Shown piece after piece: positions 52,427 to 59,910 of a stretch of 64,000 nucleotides of DNA; position 1 is the stretch's first letter, and the number at the start of each line of letters is the position of its first letter. Under the pieces are notes generated by a model that was not told the DNA's origin, did not search any database, and saw only the letters and a program-made list of their open reading frames with translations. The stretch is from the NCBI RefSeq assembly GCF_002915575.1, contig NZ_PQGD01000005.1:186001-250000 (forward strand), read 5' to 3'. Made by a program: the position numbers and the translations under genes. The DNA comes from Superficieibacter electus (lineage in GTDB: Bacteria > Pseudomonadota > Gammaproteobacteria > Enterobacterales > Enterobacteriaceae).

Positions 52427-53317
52427 ATGTCTGACCATCCTGCAATTGCATTGTTGGGACCGGGAGCCATCGGTACAACGATTGCTGCCGTGCTGCACGA
52501 GGTTCATTGCACGCCGGTTCTTTGTGGGCGTACGGCGCATCCACGCTTGATTCTGCGCCATGATGACGGTGAAATTATCGTACCCGGCCCGGTGTTAAGC
52601 GACCCTGCCACTATTGATCACCCGGTCAATCTGGTATTTGTCGCAGTGAAAACCACTCAGGTAGCTGACAGCGCCGCCTGGCTGAACACGCTGTGCAATG
52701 AAAATACCATCGTCTGCGCGCTGCAAAATGGCGTTGAACAACAAAGCCTGCTGGAGCCTTATGTCAACGGCGCAACCGTACTGCCTTCTGTGGTATGGTT
52801 TCCGGCCCAGCGCGAGGCGGATGCGTCGGTCTGGCTGCGCGCTACACCGCGTCTGACGCTGCCAGACGTGCCGCAGGCAAGACGGGTCGCGCAGGCGCTT
52901 AGCGATACACGCTGCGCTGTGGAACTGTCGGAGGATTTTGTTTCCATTGCCTGGCGCAAGCTACTGCAAAATGCGGTCGCTGGCCTGATGGTACTGGCGA
53001 ATCGTCGTGCCGGTATGTTTTCACGGGCGGATATTACCGGGTTGGCGCTGGTGTATCTGCGAGAATGTCTGGCGGTAGCGCGTGCAGAAGGCGCAGTATT
53101 AAGCGATGCTGTACCCCAGGAGATCGTCGACGGTTTTCATCGCGCTCCGGCGGATTTAGGCACGTCTATTCTCGCCGATCGTCAGGCGAATCGTCCGCTG
53201 GAGTGGGATATTCGTAACGGCGTCATTCAGCGTTGCGGTCGCTCAAAGGGCATTGCCACCCCGATTAGTGATGTGCTGGTGCCGCTGCTGGCAGCCGGGA
53301 GCGAAGGGCCCGGCTGA
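52427..53317 (+). CDS. ApbA/PanE-family (ketopantoate-reductase-like) oxidoreductase
   Basis: 296 residues. N-terminal Rossmann fold with LLGPGAIGTTIA (GxGxxG, residues 11-16), FVAVKTTQ and LQNGVEQ, and a C-terminal helical domain with AWRKLLQNAVAGL holding the expected catalytic Lys. Members reduce 2-dehydropantoate or related 2-oxoacids with NADPH. True PanE is encoded elsewhere in enterobacteria, so this is probably a paralogue with another substrate. It stands alone between accessory genes. Confidence 0.82.
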   Translation: MSDHPAIALLGPGAIGTTIAAVLHEVHCTPVLCGRTAHPRLILRHDDGEIIVPGPVLSDPATIDHPVNLVFVAVKTTQVADSAAWLNTLCNENTIVCALQNGVEQQSLLEPYVNGATVLPSVVWFPAQREADASVWLRATPRLTLPDVPQARRVAQALSDTRCAVELSEDFVSIAWRKLLQNAVAGLMVLANRRAGMFSRADITGLALVYLRECLAVARAEGAVLSDAVPQEIVDGFHRAPADLGTSILADRQANRPLEWDIRNGVIQRCGRSKGIATPISDVLVPLLAAGSEGPG

Positions 53318-53506
53318 GACCTTAAAATCACGGCCTGAACATGAAGGCGCTCGACGATGTCTGGCTATCGCGTTTGCTTGTTTACCTCGCAGAGCGGAAA
53401 TTTATCACCCGGACGTAACCCAAAGACATAGTCTGTGCAGGCATTGTGTTTTACACTGCGCGCTGCAAAAATGCAGTAGATAAACGATTAATCAGGCGGT
53501 AAGGCG

Positions 53507-53983
53507 ATGAACGGAACGATCACAACGTGGTTTAAAGATAAAGGCTTTGGATTTATCAAAGATGAAAACGGCGAAAATCGCTATTTTCATGTGATTAAGG
53601 TCGCTAATCCTGATCTGATTAAGAAAGATGCGGCGGTGACCTTCGAGCCTGGCACCAATAATAAAGGCTTATCCGCCTATGCGGTAAAAGTGATCCCGGA
53701 AGGGAAACACCTCTACATTGCTGGCGAACGCCTTAAGCTAACGTCGATCAAGTCCTGGGTGGTGTACAGCGAAGAAGTCCCTGCCGATACCCGGATTGAT
53801 AAAGACAACGCGGTGCTGTCTGTTGGTATTCTGATGAGCAGTATCAGGCCGAAAGCCGAGGCGAAGCCGGGTGAAATGCGCACCCTGAAAAAACTGGCAA
53901 TCACCACATTTCAGGGTACGACGCTAATTTTCTCAGAAGATGAAATCGATATTGCTGCCACGGTAAAATTGCTGAAAGTGTGA
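53507..53983 (+). CDS. Cold-shock-domain protein with a C-terminal extension
   Basis: 158 residues. The first about 65 form a cold-shock domain: WFKDKGFGFIKDENG contains RNP1 (KGFGFI) and RYFHVIK the RNP2 site, with Tyr replacing the usual first Phe and a deviating strand 3. The remaining about 90 residues (from HLYIAGERLKLTSIKSWVVY) are a separate domain I do not recognise. Standard Csp proteins are about 70 residues. Single-stranded RNA or DNA binding is likely; the target is unknown. It is convergent with the pseudouridine synthase gene, 10 bp away. Confidence 0.75.
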   Translation: MNGTITTWFKDKGFGFIKDENGENRYFHVIKVANPDLIKKDAAVTFEPGTNNKGLSAYAVKVIPEGKHLYIAGERLKLTSIKSWVVYSEEVPADTRIDKDNAVLSVGILMSSIRPKAEAKPGEMRTLKKLAITTFQGTTLIFSEDEIDIAATVKLLKV

Positions 53984-53993
53984 TTTTCCGCCT

Positions 53994-54716
53994 TCAGAAC
54001 GGGCTGGCATTATGCGCGTCGATTGCGGTTTCGCTGACAGGATGAACAAAATGCAACTCACTGGCATGCAACATCAGGCGTGGGGTGAGTTCGGTTCCTG
54101 GCATCAGGCGTCCGCCGTACAGATCGCAACCCAGGATCGGGTGTCCGATTAGCTGACAATGAATGCGCAATTGATGAGTACGCCCGGTCTCCGGAATGAG
54201 TTGTACACGGGTTAACGCCAGTTGCGTCTGCGCATGATAAAAACGTTCAACAACCCGATAGCGCGAACGCGCAGGTTTGCCCTGGCGTGAGCAAATCGTC
54301 ATCAGCGGAAATTGCGCCGGATCTTTGGCAATGGCCGCGTCAATTATTCCCTCATTGTTTTCCAGATGACCGCAGAGCAGAGCGCTATACACTTTCGTCA
54401 CGGTTCGCTGACTAAACTGCTGGCAGAGGGAGGCGTTAATACCCTTATTGCGTGCAATCACCATCAACCCGGATGTACCAAAATCAAGGCGATGAACCAG
54501 AGTACAATCGGGAAATAGTTGCACCAGCCGATGATGCACTGAATCGATATTCCACGGATTTTTACCCGACAGGCTGAGCAGCCCACTGGGTTTATTAATC
54601 AGCAGCAGATGCTCATCCTGATAGAGGATCTCTATTTTTTCAGGGCACGGTGGGGCAATAAAAGTATCAACAATGACAGACATCTGGCTATCCGGCTGAA
54701 AAACAGGGCGGATCAT
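53994..54716 (-). CDS. RluA-family pseudouridine synthase, coupled to sitD
   Basis: 240 residues from ATG 54716, which overlaps the sitD stop in ATGA; an internal ATG 54683 is an alternative. The catalytic Asp is in LVHRLDFGTSG (HRLD motif), with INKPSGLLS at the N-terminus and ETGRTHQLRIHCQLIGHPIL at the C-terminus, all RluA-family signatures. It has no S4 domain, as in RluA. It is similar to but distinct from E. coli RluA, and the tRNA or rRNA target is unknown. Its location as a fifth gene of the sit operon is unexpected. Confidence 0.85.
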   Translation of the reverse strand: MIRPVFQPDSQMSVIVDTFIAPPCPEKIEILYQDEHLLLINKPSGLLSLSGKNPWNIDSVHHRLVQLFPDCTLVHRLDFGTSGLMVIARNKGINASLCQQFSQRTVTKVYSALLCGHLENNEGIIDAAIAKDPAQFPLMTICSRQGKPARSRYRVVERFYHAQTQLALTRVQLIPETGRTHQLRIHCQLIGHPILGCDLYGGRLMPGTELTPRLMLHASELHFVHPVSETAIDAHNASPF

Positions 54717-55543
54717 AACGGATTTTCAGCAGACTGGCGAATTGTCGTTGCGGTAAAAGTGATAATAAAAACAATGGCAAATAAGACAACAATTGTCGGC
54801 GCTGGTGCACTATCGATAAAAAAGGAAAGCCACACGCCAGTGAGCGACACGGTGACAGAGATAGCCATTGCCAGAATCAGCGCAATATGAAAGCGACGCG
54901 TCAGAAGCACAGCAATCGCACCGGGAGCGATGAGCAAAGAAATAGATAAAATGATCCCTACGGCTTTTAGGGTTGCCACAATGGTGAGTGAGACCATACA
55001 TAAAAGGCCGTAATGCAACCAGCTTGTGCGCAATCCGCTAACGCGCGCCTGCTGATAATCAAAACAAAACAGCAAAAAATCCCGCCATTTCGTCCCGATA
55101 AGTAACGCAATAACCCCGGCAATCGTTGCTGTCTGAATGATATCCCCGCGAGTGATCCCGAGCATATCGCCGAAAAGGATGTGATCGAGGTGAACCTCTG
55201 GCTTGAGAGCAATATAGAGAATCAGCCCGGCAGCAAACATCCCGGAAAATACGATCCCCATGACGGTATCCTGCTTAATCCGGCTGTTATCTTTCAGGTA
55301 CCCTGTGGCGACAGCGCAGAATAAGCCTGCCGCGAAAGCACCCGCTGCCAGCGGCAGGCCCAGCATCCAGGCGAGGACAATGCCGGGGAAAACCGCATGG
55401 CTCATCGCATCTCCCATTAGCGCCCAGCCTTTCAGTACCAAAAATACCGACAGGAGGGCACATGGAATAGCCACCACCACCGAAATCAGCAGTGCATACT
55501 TCATAAAAGCAAACTGTAACGGTTCAAGCAAGAATGCCATCAT
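54713..55543 (-). CDS. sitD: SitD, Mn/Fe ABC transporter permease
   Basis: 276 residues with about eight membrane helices of the ABC-3 metal permease family; GDAMSHAVFPGIVLAWMLGL is the family signature. With SitC it forms the membrane channel of the SitABCD manganese/iron importer. Start and stop both lie in ATGA overlaps with sitC and the pseudouridine synthase gene. Confidence 0.93.
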   Translation of the reverse strand: MMAFLLEPLQFAFMKYALLISVVVAIPCALLSVFLVLKGWALMGDAMSHAVFPGIVLAWMLGLPLAAGAFAAGLFCAVATGYLKDNSRIKQDTVMGIVFSGMFAAGLILYIALKPEVHLDHILFGDMLGITRGDIIQTATIAGVIALLIGTKWRDFLLFCFDYQQARVSGLRTSWLHYGLLCMVSLTIVATLKAVGIILSISLLIAPGAIAVLLTRRFHIALILAMAISVTVSLTGVWLSFFIDSAPAPTIVVLFAIVFIITFTATTIRQSAENPL

Positions 55544-56397
55544 GCTGCCTCCTTGATGGCACGACGCGTGCGTTGGCGCTGAGCCAGCAGCCCGTGTTGT
55601 GGGGCAAAGAGAAAGGCGAGTAAAAATAACAGGGTCTGTGCCACTACAATAATGCCGCCGGTTGCACCATCCAGATAATAGCTAACCCATGCGCCAACAA
55701 AACTGGTAATACTGCCGATAGCCACGGCAATCATAAGAAGACGAGGAAAACGGTCGGTCAGTAGCCAGGCTGTCGCGCCCGGTGTAACGACCAGACAGAC
55801 AACCAGGAATGCGCCGACGGTTTGCAGGGCCGCCACGGTGGATACGGCTAGTAAGGTAAAGAAAAGCACTTTTAAGCGTCCCGGACGTAGCCCTATAGCA
55901 CGGGCATGGTTTTCGTCAAAAAAGGTCACCATAAGATCTTTCCATTTAAAAAACAGTACGATGACAGAAACCAGGCCGATAATGGTTAGTTGCAGAATAT
56001 CCGCAGGCGCAATGGCCAGGATATTGCCCAGCACGATCGTCTGAATATTTACTGACGTCGGGTTAAGCGACACCATAAATAAGCCGAGACCAAAAAAAGA
56101 CGAGAAGATAAGCCCGATAATGGCATCTTCTTTCAGGCGGCTACGTTGATTGAGAAAAAGCATACTGCCTGCAGCGAGACCACCTGATAAAAACGCTCCC
56201 AGGGAGAAGGGAAGGCCAAGCATGTATGCGCCCGCTACGCCCGGTACGATGGCGTGCGACAAGGCATCGCCTATCAGCGACCAGCCTTTCAGCATTAAAT
56301 AGCAGGACAAAAAGGCACAAAGCCCGCCGACCATCGCAGAAACCCACATCGCATTGCGCATGTATTCATAGCTAAAGGGTTCAAGGATCGTGTTCAT
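55540..56397 (-). CDS. sitC: SitC, Mn/Fe ABC transporter permease
   Basis: 285 residues, a paralogue of SitD, with about eight helices and the matching signature [20 protein letters not shown]. It overlaps sitB and sitD by 4 bp each. The positively charged tail [13 protein letters not shown] should be cytosolic. Confidence 0.93.
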   Translation of the reverse strand: MNTILEPFSYEYMRNAMWVSAMVGGLCAFLSCYLMLKGWSLIGDALSHAIVPGVAGAYMLGLPFSLGAFLSGGLAAGSMLFLNQRSRLKEDAIIGLIFSSFFGLGLFMVSLNPTSVNIQTIVLGNILAIAPADILQLTIIGLVSVIVLFFKWKDLMVTFFDENHARAIGLRPGRLKVLFFTLLAVSTVAALQTVGAFLVVCLVVTPGATAWLLTDRFPRLLMIAVAIGSITSFVGAWVSYYLDGATGGIIVVAQTLLFLLAFLFAPQHGLLAQRQRTRRAIKEAA

Positions 56398-57221
56398 AGT
56401 CTCTCCTGCCCGTCGGCTGACAGAGTGCAGGGAACCGGATCGGTCGAACCCTTCAGGAACACGCCTTTCCCCGCATTATCCAGGATGACGTGGCGTAGCA
56501 CGCCGCTGAAGGCAGCTTCAAGGTTTTCCGCCGTGAACGTTGTCTCCGTCGGTCCGCTCGCCAGAACCGTGCCTTTGACCATGACGGTATAATCGCAAAA
56601 CTCAGTTATGGAACCGAGGTTGTGGGTAGAAACCAGCATCGTTTTCCCCTCGGCGCGCATTTCCCGCAGCAGATCGATTATTTTCGCTTCTGTTTTGACA
56701 TCCACGCCCGTAAAAGGCTCATCCAACAGGATCACTTCTCCCTGCTGGGCGATAGCACGCGCCAGAAATACGCGTTTTCTTTGACCGCCCGAAAGCTCAC
56801 CAATTTGCCGATGGCGAAATGCCAGCATGTCGACGCGCGCCAGCGCCTCGGTAACATGCTGGCGATCCCGCATTTTGGGAATACGCAGCATTCCCATATG
56901 GCCATAGCGCCCCATCATGACGACGTCTTCTACGAGAACAGGAAAAGACCAGTCGACCTCTTCCGATTGAGGCACGTAGGCCACCAGATTTTTTCGCAGC
57001 GCCTGTTGCGTCGGCATCCCAAGGATGGTGATGTTTCCGGCAGCAAGGCGGACAAATCCCATGATCGCTTTGAACAGCGTCGATTTTCCGGAGCCATTTA
57101 CACCTACCAGCGCGGCAATTGACCCACCTGGCAGGTGAAAAGAGGCTTCACGTAATGCCGTATGGCCATTACGCCAGGTCACGGTTACGCCGTTCACGAT
57201 AATACTGGTAGCCTGCGCCAT
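56394..57221 (-). CDS. sitB: SitB, Mn/Fe ABC transporter ATPase
   Basis: 275 residues. Walker [16 protein letters not shown]-loop VPQSEEVDW, signature LSGGQRKR, Walker [13 protein letters not shown] and the switch His in VSTHNLG are all present. It energises metal import by SitCD. It starts 3 bp after the sitA stop. Confidence 0.95.
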   Translation of the reverse strand: MAQATSIIVNGVTVTWRNGHTALREASFHLPGGSIAALVGVNGSGKSTLFKAIMGFVRLAAGNITILGMPTQQALRKNLVAYVPQSEEVDWSFPVLVEDVVMMGRYGHMGMLRIPKMRDRQHVTEALARVDMLAFRHRQIGELSGGQRKRVFLARAIAQQGEVILLDEPFTGVDVKTEAKIIDLLREMRAEGKTMLVSTHNLGSITEFCDYTVMVKGTVLASGPTETTFTAENLEAAFSGVLRHVILDNAGKGVFLKGSTDPVPCTLSADGQERL

Positions 57222-57224
57222 GAT

Positions 57225-58136
57225 TTACTCCTTCATGCCATCTTGAATACCCTGCACCAGCGTGCCGGTGGTGACCTTAAGCAGATCAAGGTAAGTGGGC
57301 ACCGGGCCGTTATCCGCGCTGAGAGAATCGACATACAGGACACCGCCATAATGAATACCGGTCTCGCGTGCGACCTGACGCGCAGGTTTATCGGAAACGG
57401 TACTTTCACTGAAAACGGCCGGAATATGGTTTTTCTTAACGGCATCAATCACGCTACGTACCTGCTGCGGCGTTCCCTGCTGATCGGCATTGATCGGCCA
57501 CAAATAAAGCTCCTTCAGCCCGAGGTCGCGCGTCAGGTAGGAAAACGCCCCCTCACTGGTGACCATCCAGCGCTGATTTTCAGGGATCGCCTCAATTTGC
57601 TTACGTAATGGCTCAAGGGCCCCGGTGATCTTACGTTTATAAATTTCTGCATTGTGACGGTACGTTTCAGCATTGGCCGGGTCGTATTTCACCAGCGCAT
57701 TGCGGATATTATCCACGTAAATCAGCGCGTTATCAGGAGACATCCAGGCATGCGGATTGGGTTTTCCTTCGTATGGCCCGGCAGTAATACCCATGGGTTC
57801 AATGCCTTCGGTAACAATAACTTCCGGCACACCTTCCAGATGCTGATAAAAGCGCTCGAACCACCGTTCCAGGTTAAGACCGTTAGCGAGGATAAGTTGC
57901 GCATTCTGCGCACGCTTTATGTCACCTGGTGTCGGCTGGTACTCATGAATTTCTGCGCCAGGTTTGGTAATAGAAGTGACTTCAGCCGCATCGCCCGCCA
58001 CGTTCTTTGCCATATCGGCAATCACGGTAAACGTTGTGATAACTTTAAATTTTTCTGCCGCCGCAGCGGGCAGTGTCATGACGGTAATCAGCATTGTGCT
58101 GAACAGTAGTGTGTTTAATCCTTTCAGAGGGCGCAT
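57225..58136 (-). CDS. sitA: SitA, periplasmic Mn/Fe-binding protein
   Basis: 303 residues from ATG 58136 (MRPLKGLNTLLFSTMLITVM); GGAG sits 8 nt upstream, whereas the ATG five codons earlier has no ribosome site. A Sec signal peptide ends near PAAAAEKF. It is a cluster A-I (PsaA/TroA) metal-binding protein: His in GAEIHEYQP, His in NPHAWMSPDNA, Glu in TSEGAFSYL and Asp in YVDSLSADNGP are the usual metal ligands. It delivers Mn(II) or Fe(II) to SitBCD. Confidence 0.94.
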   Translation of the reverse strand: MRPLKGLNTLLFSTMLITVMTLPAAAAEKFKVITTFTVIADMAKNVAGDAAEVTSITKPGAEIHEYQPTPGDIKRAQNAQLILANGLNLERWFERFYQHLEGVPEVIVTEGIEPMGITAGPYEGKPNPHAWMSPDNALIYVDNIRNALVKYDPANAETYRHNAEIYKRKITGALEPLRKQIEAIPENQRWMVTSEGAFSYLTRDLGLKELYLWPINADQQGTPQQVRSVIDAVKKNHIPAVFSESTVSDKPARQVARETGIHYGGVLYVDSLSADNGPVPTYLDLLKVTTGTLVQGIQDGMKE

Positions 58137-58170
58137 GACGAGAGTCTCCATTGGCGATTAAAAGATGATC

Positions 58171-58211
58171 AAAATTAGCCTGTGCTATTTTATATAGCAC
58201 AGGCTATGTTT
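58171..58211 (-). promoter_or_regulatory. Two tandem MntR-type boxes upstream of sitA
   Basis: AAAATTAGC-CTGT-GCTATTTTA (58171-58192) and TTATATAGC-ACAG-GCTATGTTT (58190-58211) each fit the MntR pattern AAACATAGC-N4-GCTATGTTT. Together they build one palindrome with perfect 13-bp arms (58176-58188 and 58194-58206). Assignment to MntR is by consensus from memory. Confidence 0.75.
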
Positions 58212-58215
58212 TATT

Positions 58216-58234
58216 GAAAATAATTATCATTATT
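58216..58234 (-). promoter_or_regulatory. Fur box upstream of sitA
   Basis: GAAAATAATTATCATTATT matches 15 of 19 positions of the Fur consensus GATAATGATAATCATTATC. It lies next to the MntR boxes, consistent with dual iron and manganese control as known for Salmonella sitABCD. Confidence 0.82.
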
Positions 58235-58372
58235 ATTTTATGCAAGGGGCAGGAGGGAGGGGAGGGAGAATACGGTAGAGAGGATATCAGCGCGCCCTTT
58301 CAGACCCGGGGCGCATGTTTAAAGTATGCCCGGGGTCTCACCTGTGGCTGTGCATTTCTGGCTTGCTGAGGT

Positions 58373-58852
58373 TTAATCGCGCCGCGCAATATCCGCAAAT
58401 GTGGCCGCAAGGGTTTTCGCCAGATCGTTTGCTGTCAGCTCAATGTCTAATCCGCGTTTGCCGCCAGAGACGAAAATGGTGGCAAAATGCTGGGCGGGAG
58501 CATCAATCAGCGTCGGCAAGCGCTTTTTTTGTCCCAGCGGGCTGATGCCCCCGACCAGGTAGCCGGTGGTGCGCTGGGCGAGCTGAGGATCGGCCATTTC
58601 AACCTTTTTCGCGCCCAGCGCTTTAGCCACTTTTTTCAAATCCAGCTGACTTGCAACAGGCGTTACCGCTACCGCCAGGTTTTTGGCTTCGCCATTCACG
58701 GCGACCAGTAATGTTTTGTATACCTGTTGCGGATTCAGGCCAAGCTTACGCACCACCTCATCCCCGAAATTGGTTTCACTGGGATCGTGGTCATAGGTAT
58801 GGATTTGGAAAGAAATTTTCTGTTTTTCAAGCAGTTTGACGGCAGGGGTCAT
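58373..58852 (-). CDS. ybaK: YbaK Cys-tRNA(Pro) deacylase
   Basis: 159 residues, the E. coli length. It hydrolyses Cys-tRNA(Pro) mischarged by prolyl-tRNA synthetase, in trans. The essential Lys is in [13 protein letters not shown] or nearby (Lys46 region), and [17 protein letters not shown] is the family signature. In E. coli it follows ushA directly; here the accessory block intervenes. Confidence 0.95.
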   Translation of the reverse strand: MTPAVKLLEKQKISFQIHTYDHDPSETNFGDEVVRKLGLNPQQVYKTLLVAVNGEAKNLAVAVTPVASQLDLKKVAKALGAKKVEMADPQLAQRTTGYLVGGISPLGQKKRLPTLIDAPAQHFATIFVSGGKRGLDIELTANDLAKTLAATFADIARRD

Positions 58853-58972
58853 GATATTTCTAAACTCTAAAGCTAACGATGCTGCAAGCTTACGCCTGAA
58901 ACCATACGAAAAAATAGTATTATCTTGCTTATTGGTATTGGCAGTAAGGATGCTTTGAGCGACAATTCATCA

Positions 58973-59049
58973 ACCGGAGTTCGCTCCGGCATAATAATAA
59001 AGATGAAATTCCTCTTTGACGGGCCAATAGCAATATTGGCCACTTTTTT
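58973..59049 (+). ncRNA. chiX: ChiX (MicM/SroB) small RNA
   Basis: Located between ybaK and ybaP, as in E. coli. The 5' hairpin ACCGGAGTTCGCTCCGGC is diverged in sequence but paired. It is followed by ATAATAATAAAGATGAAATT and the conserved seed CCTCTTTGACGGG that pairs with chiP and chb mRNAs, then the terminator GGCCAATAGCAATATTGGCC and six T. It silences chitoporin synthesis with Hfq. Ends are approximate. Confidence 0.93.
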
Positions 59050-59842
59050 AACGCATGATCTCCGGCAGGCTGCCTTCGCCATACAGATGCAGCGCCCCCA
59101 CCGCCACCACATAACGTCCCGCCGGTAAACCGCAGAGAAAATCACGCCAGGCGCGGTTACGTTGATGCATCAGAACATCATACAGCCCTTCGCTGAACGT
59201 ATTCGGCAGCTTAACGTCCCGGGCCGCTGGTGGGCGCTCCAGCCACCAGCTAATCATCATTTGCAATAGCCGCGCGTTGATATGCCAGTGGGTAAGCGTA
59301 TCTTCCAGTAACGCCATACCATTATCAGGCAGCTCGCTGAGCAGGGCAATTTGCTGCGCTGCGCCTTCAAGTTCGACAATGCGCAGATGGTCTGCCTGCG
59401 CCGCCCTGATAAGCTGAAGATCGATACCGTACTGTGGGCGTAGTCCCAGCTGTTGCGCCTGCGTCGCCTGAAGCGCCATGGCAATTTGCCATAGTGGCTG
59501 GAGAGTAAACATCGACAGAGACAGACCCAGTTCGTCGGCCTTGTTAGTCAGTTGTTCCAGTTGGGCGTCGCTAAGACGCTCTTCCAGTGGCGGAAACGCT
59601 GGCAGATCGTGAAAGGGCGCTTCATTGCCTGACAGGTTGGCTTCAACAATCAGCGCATCGGCCTGCTGTACTTTTTGCAGCAGCCGCGCGGGAAGGGGGG
59701 ACATATCCTGTGTGCCCATATGAATACTGCCGACGAGGTGAAACTCGCGCCCGTCGGGAAGTGAAATATCAATGGCAGGCCAGCTGTACGTGTTGCCGCG
59801 CAGACTGTGCCACCACGCTTTTAATCGGTTATACAGACCCAT
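59048..59842 (-). CDS. ybaP: YbaP, TraB/GumN-family protein
   Basis: 264 residues from ATG 59842 (MGLYNRLKAWWHSLRGNTYS), the E. coli length; two codons of the longest frame are omitted. GSIHMGTQDMSPLP near residue 40 and the C-terminal VVAVGALHLYGEGSLPEI hold the paired GxxH motifs of the TraB/GumN (TIKI-like) family, suggesting metal-dependent hydrolysis; no substrate is known. Its stop overlaps the T tract of the chiX terminator. Confidence 0.92.
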   Translation of the reverse strand: MGLYNRLKAWWHSLRGNTYSWPAIDISLPDGREFHLVGSIHMGTQDMSPLPARLLQKVQQADALIVEANLSGNEAPFHDLPAFPPLEERLSDAQLEQLTNKADELGLSLSMFTLQPLWQIAMALQATQAQQLGLRPQYGIDLQLIRAAQADHLRIVELEGAAQQIALLSELPDNGMALLEDTLTHWHINARLLQMMISWWLERPPAARDVKLPNTFSEGLYDVLMHQRNRAWRDFLCGLPAGRYVVAVGALHLYGEGSLPEIMR

Positions 59843-59910
59843 ACACACTCCGCTGGCGTAAAATCCTATGCTATCGCGCAGCGTCCTGCTGCGTAAACAG
59901 GACGCACTCG

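Noticed and set aside
52207-52470. 87-codon minus-strand frame between the nuclease-like gene and the reductase gene
   Set aside because: No recognised similarity, no clear ribosome site, and it overlaps the start of the convincing reductase gene.
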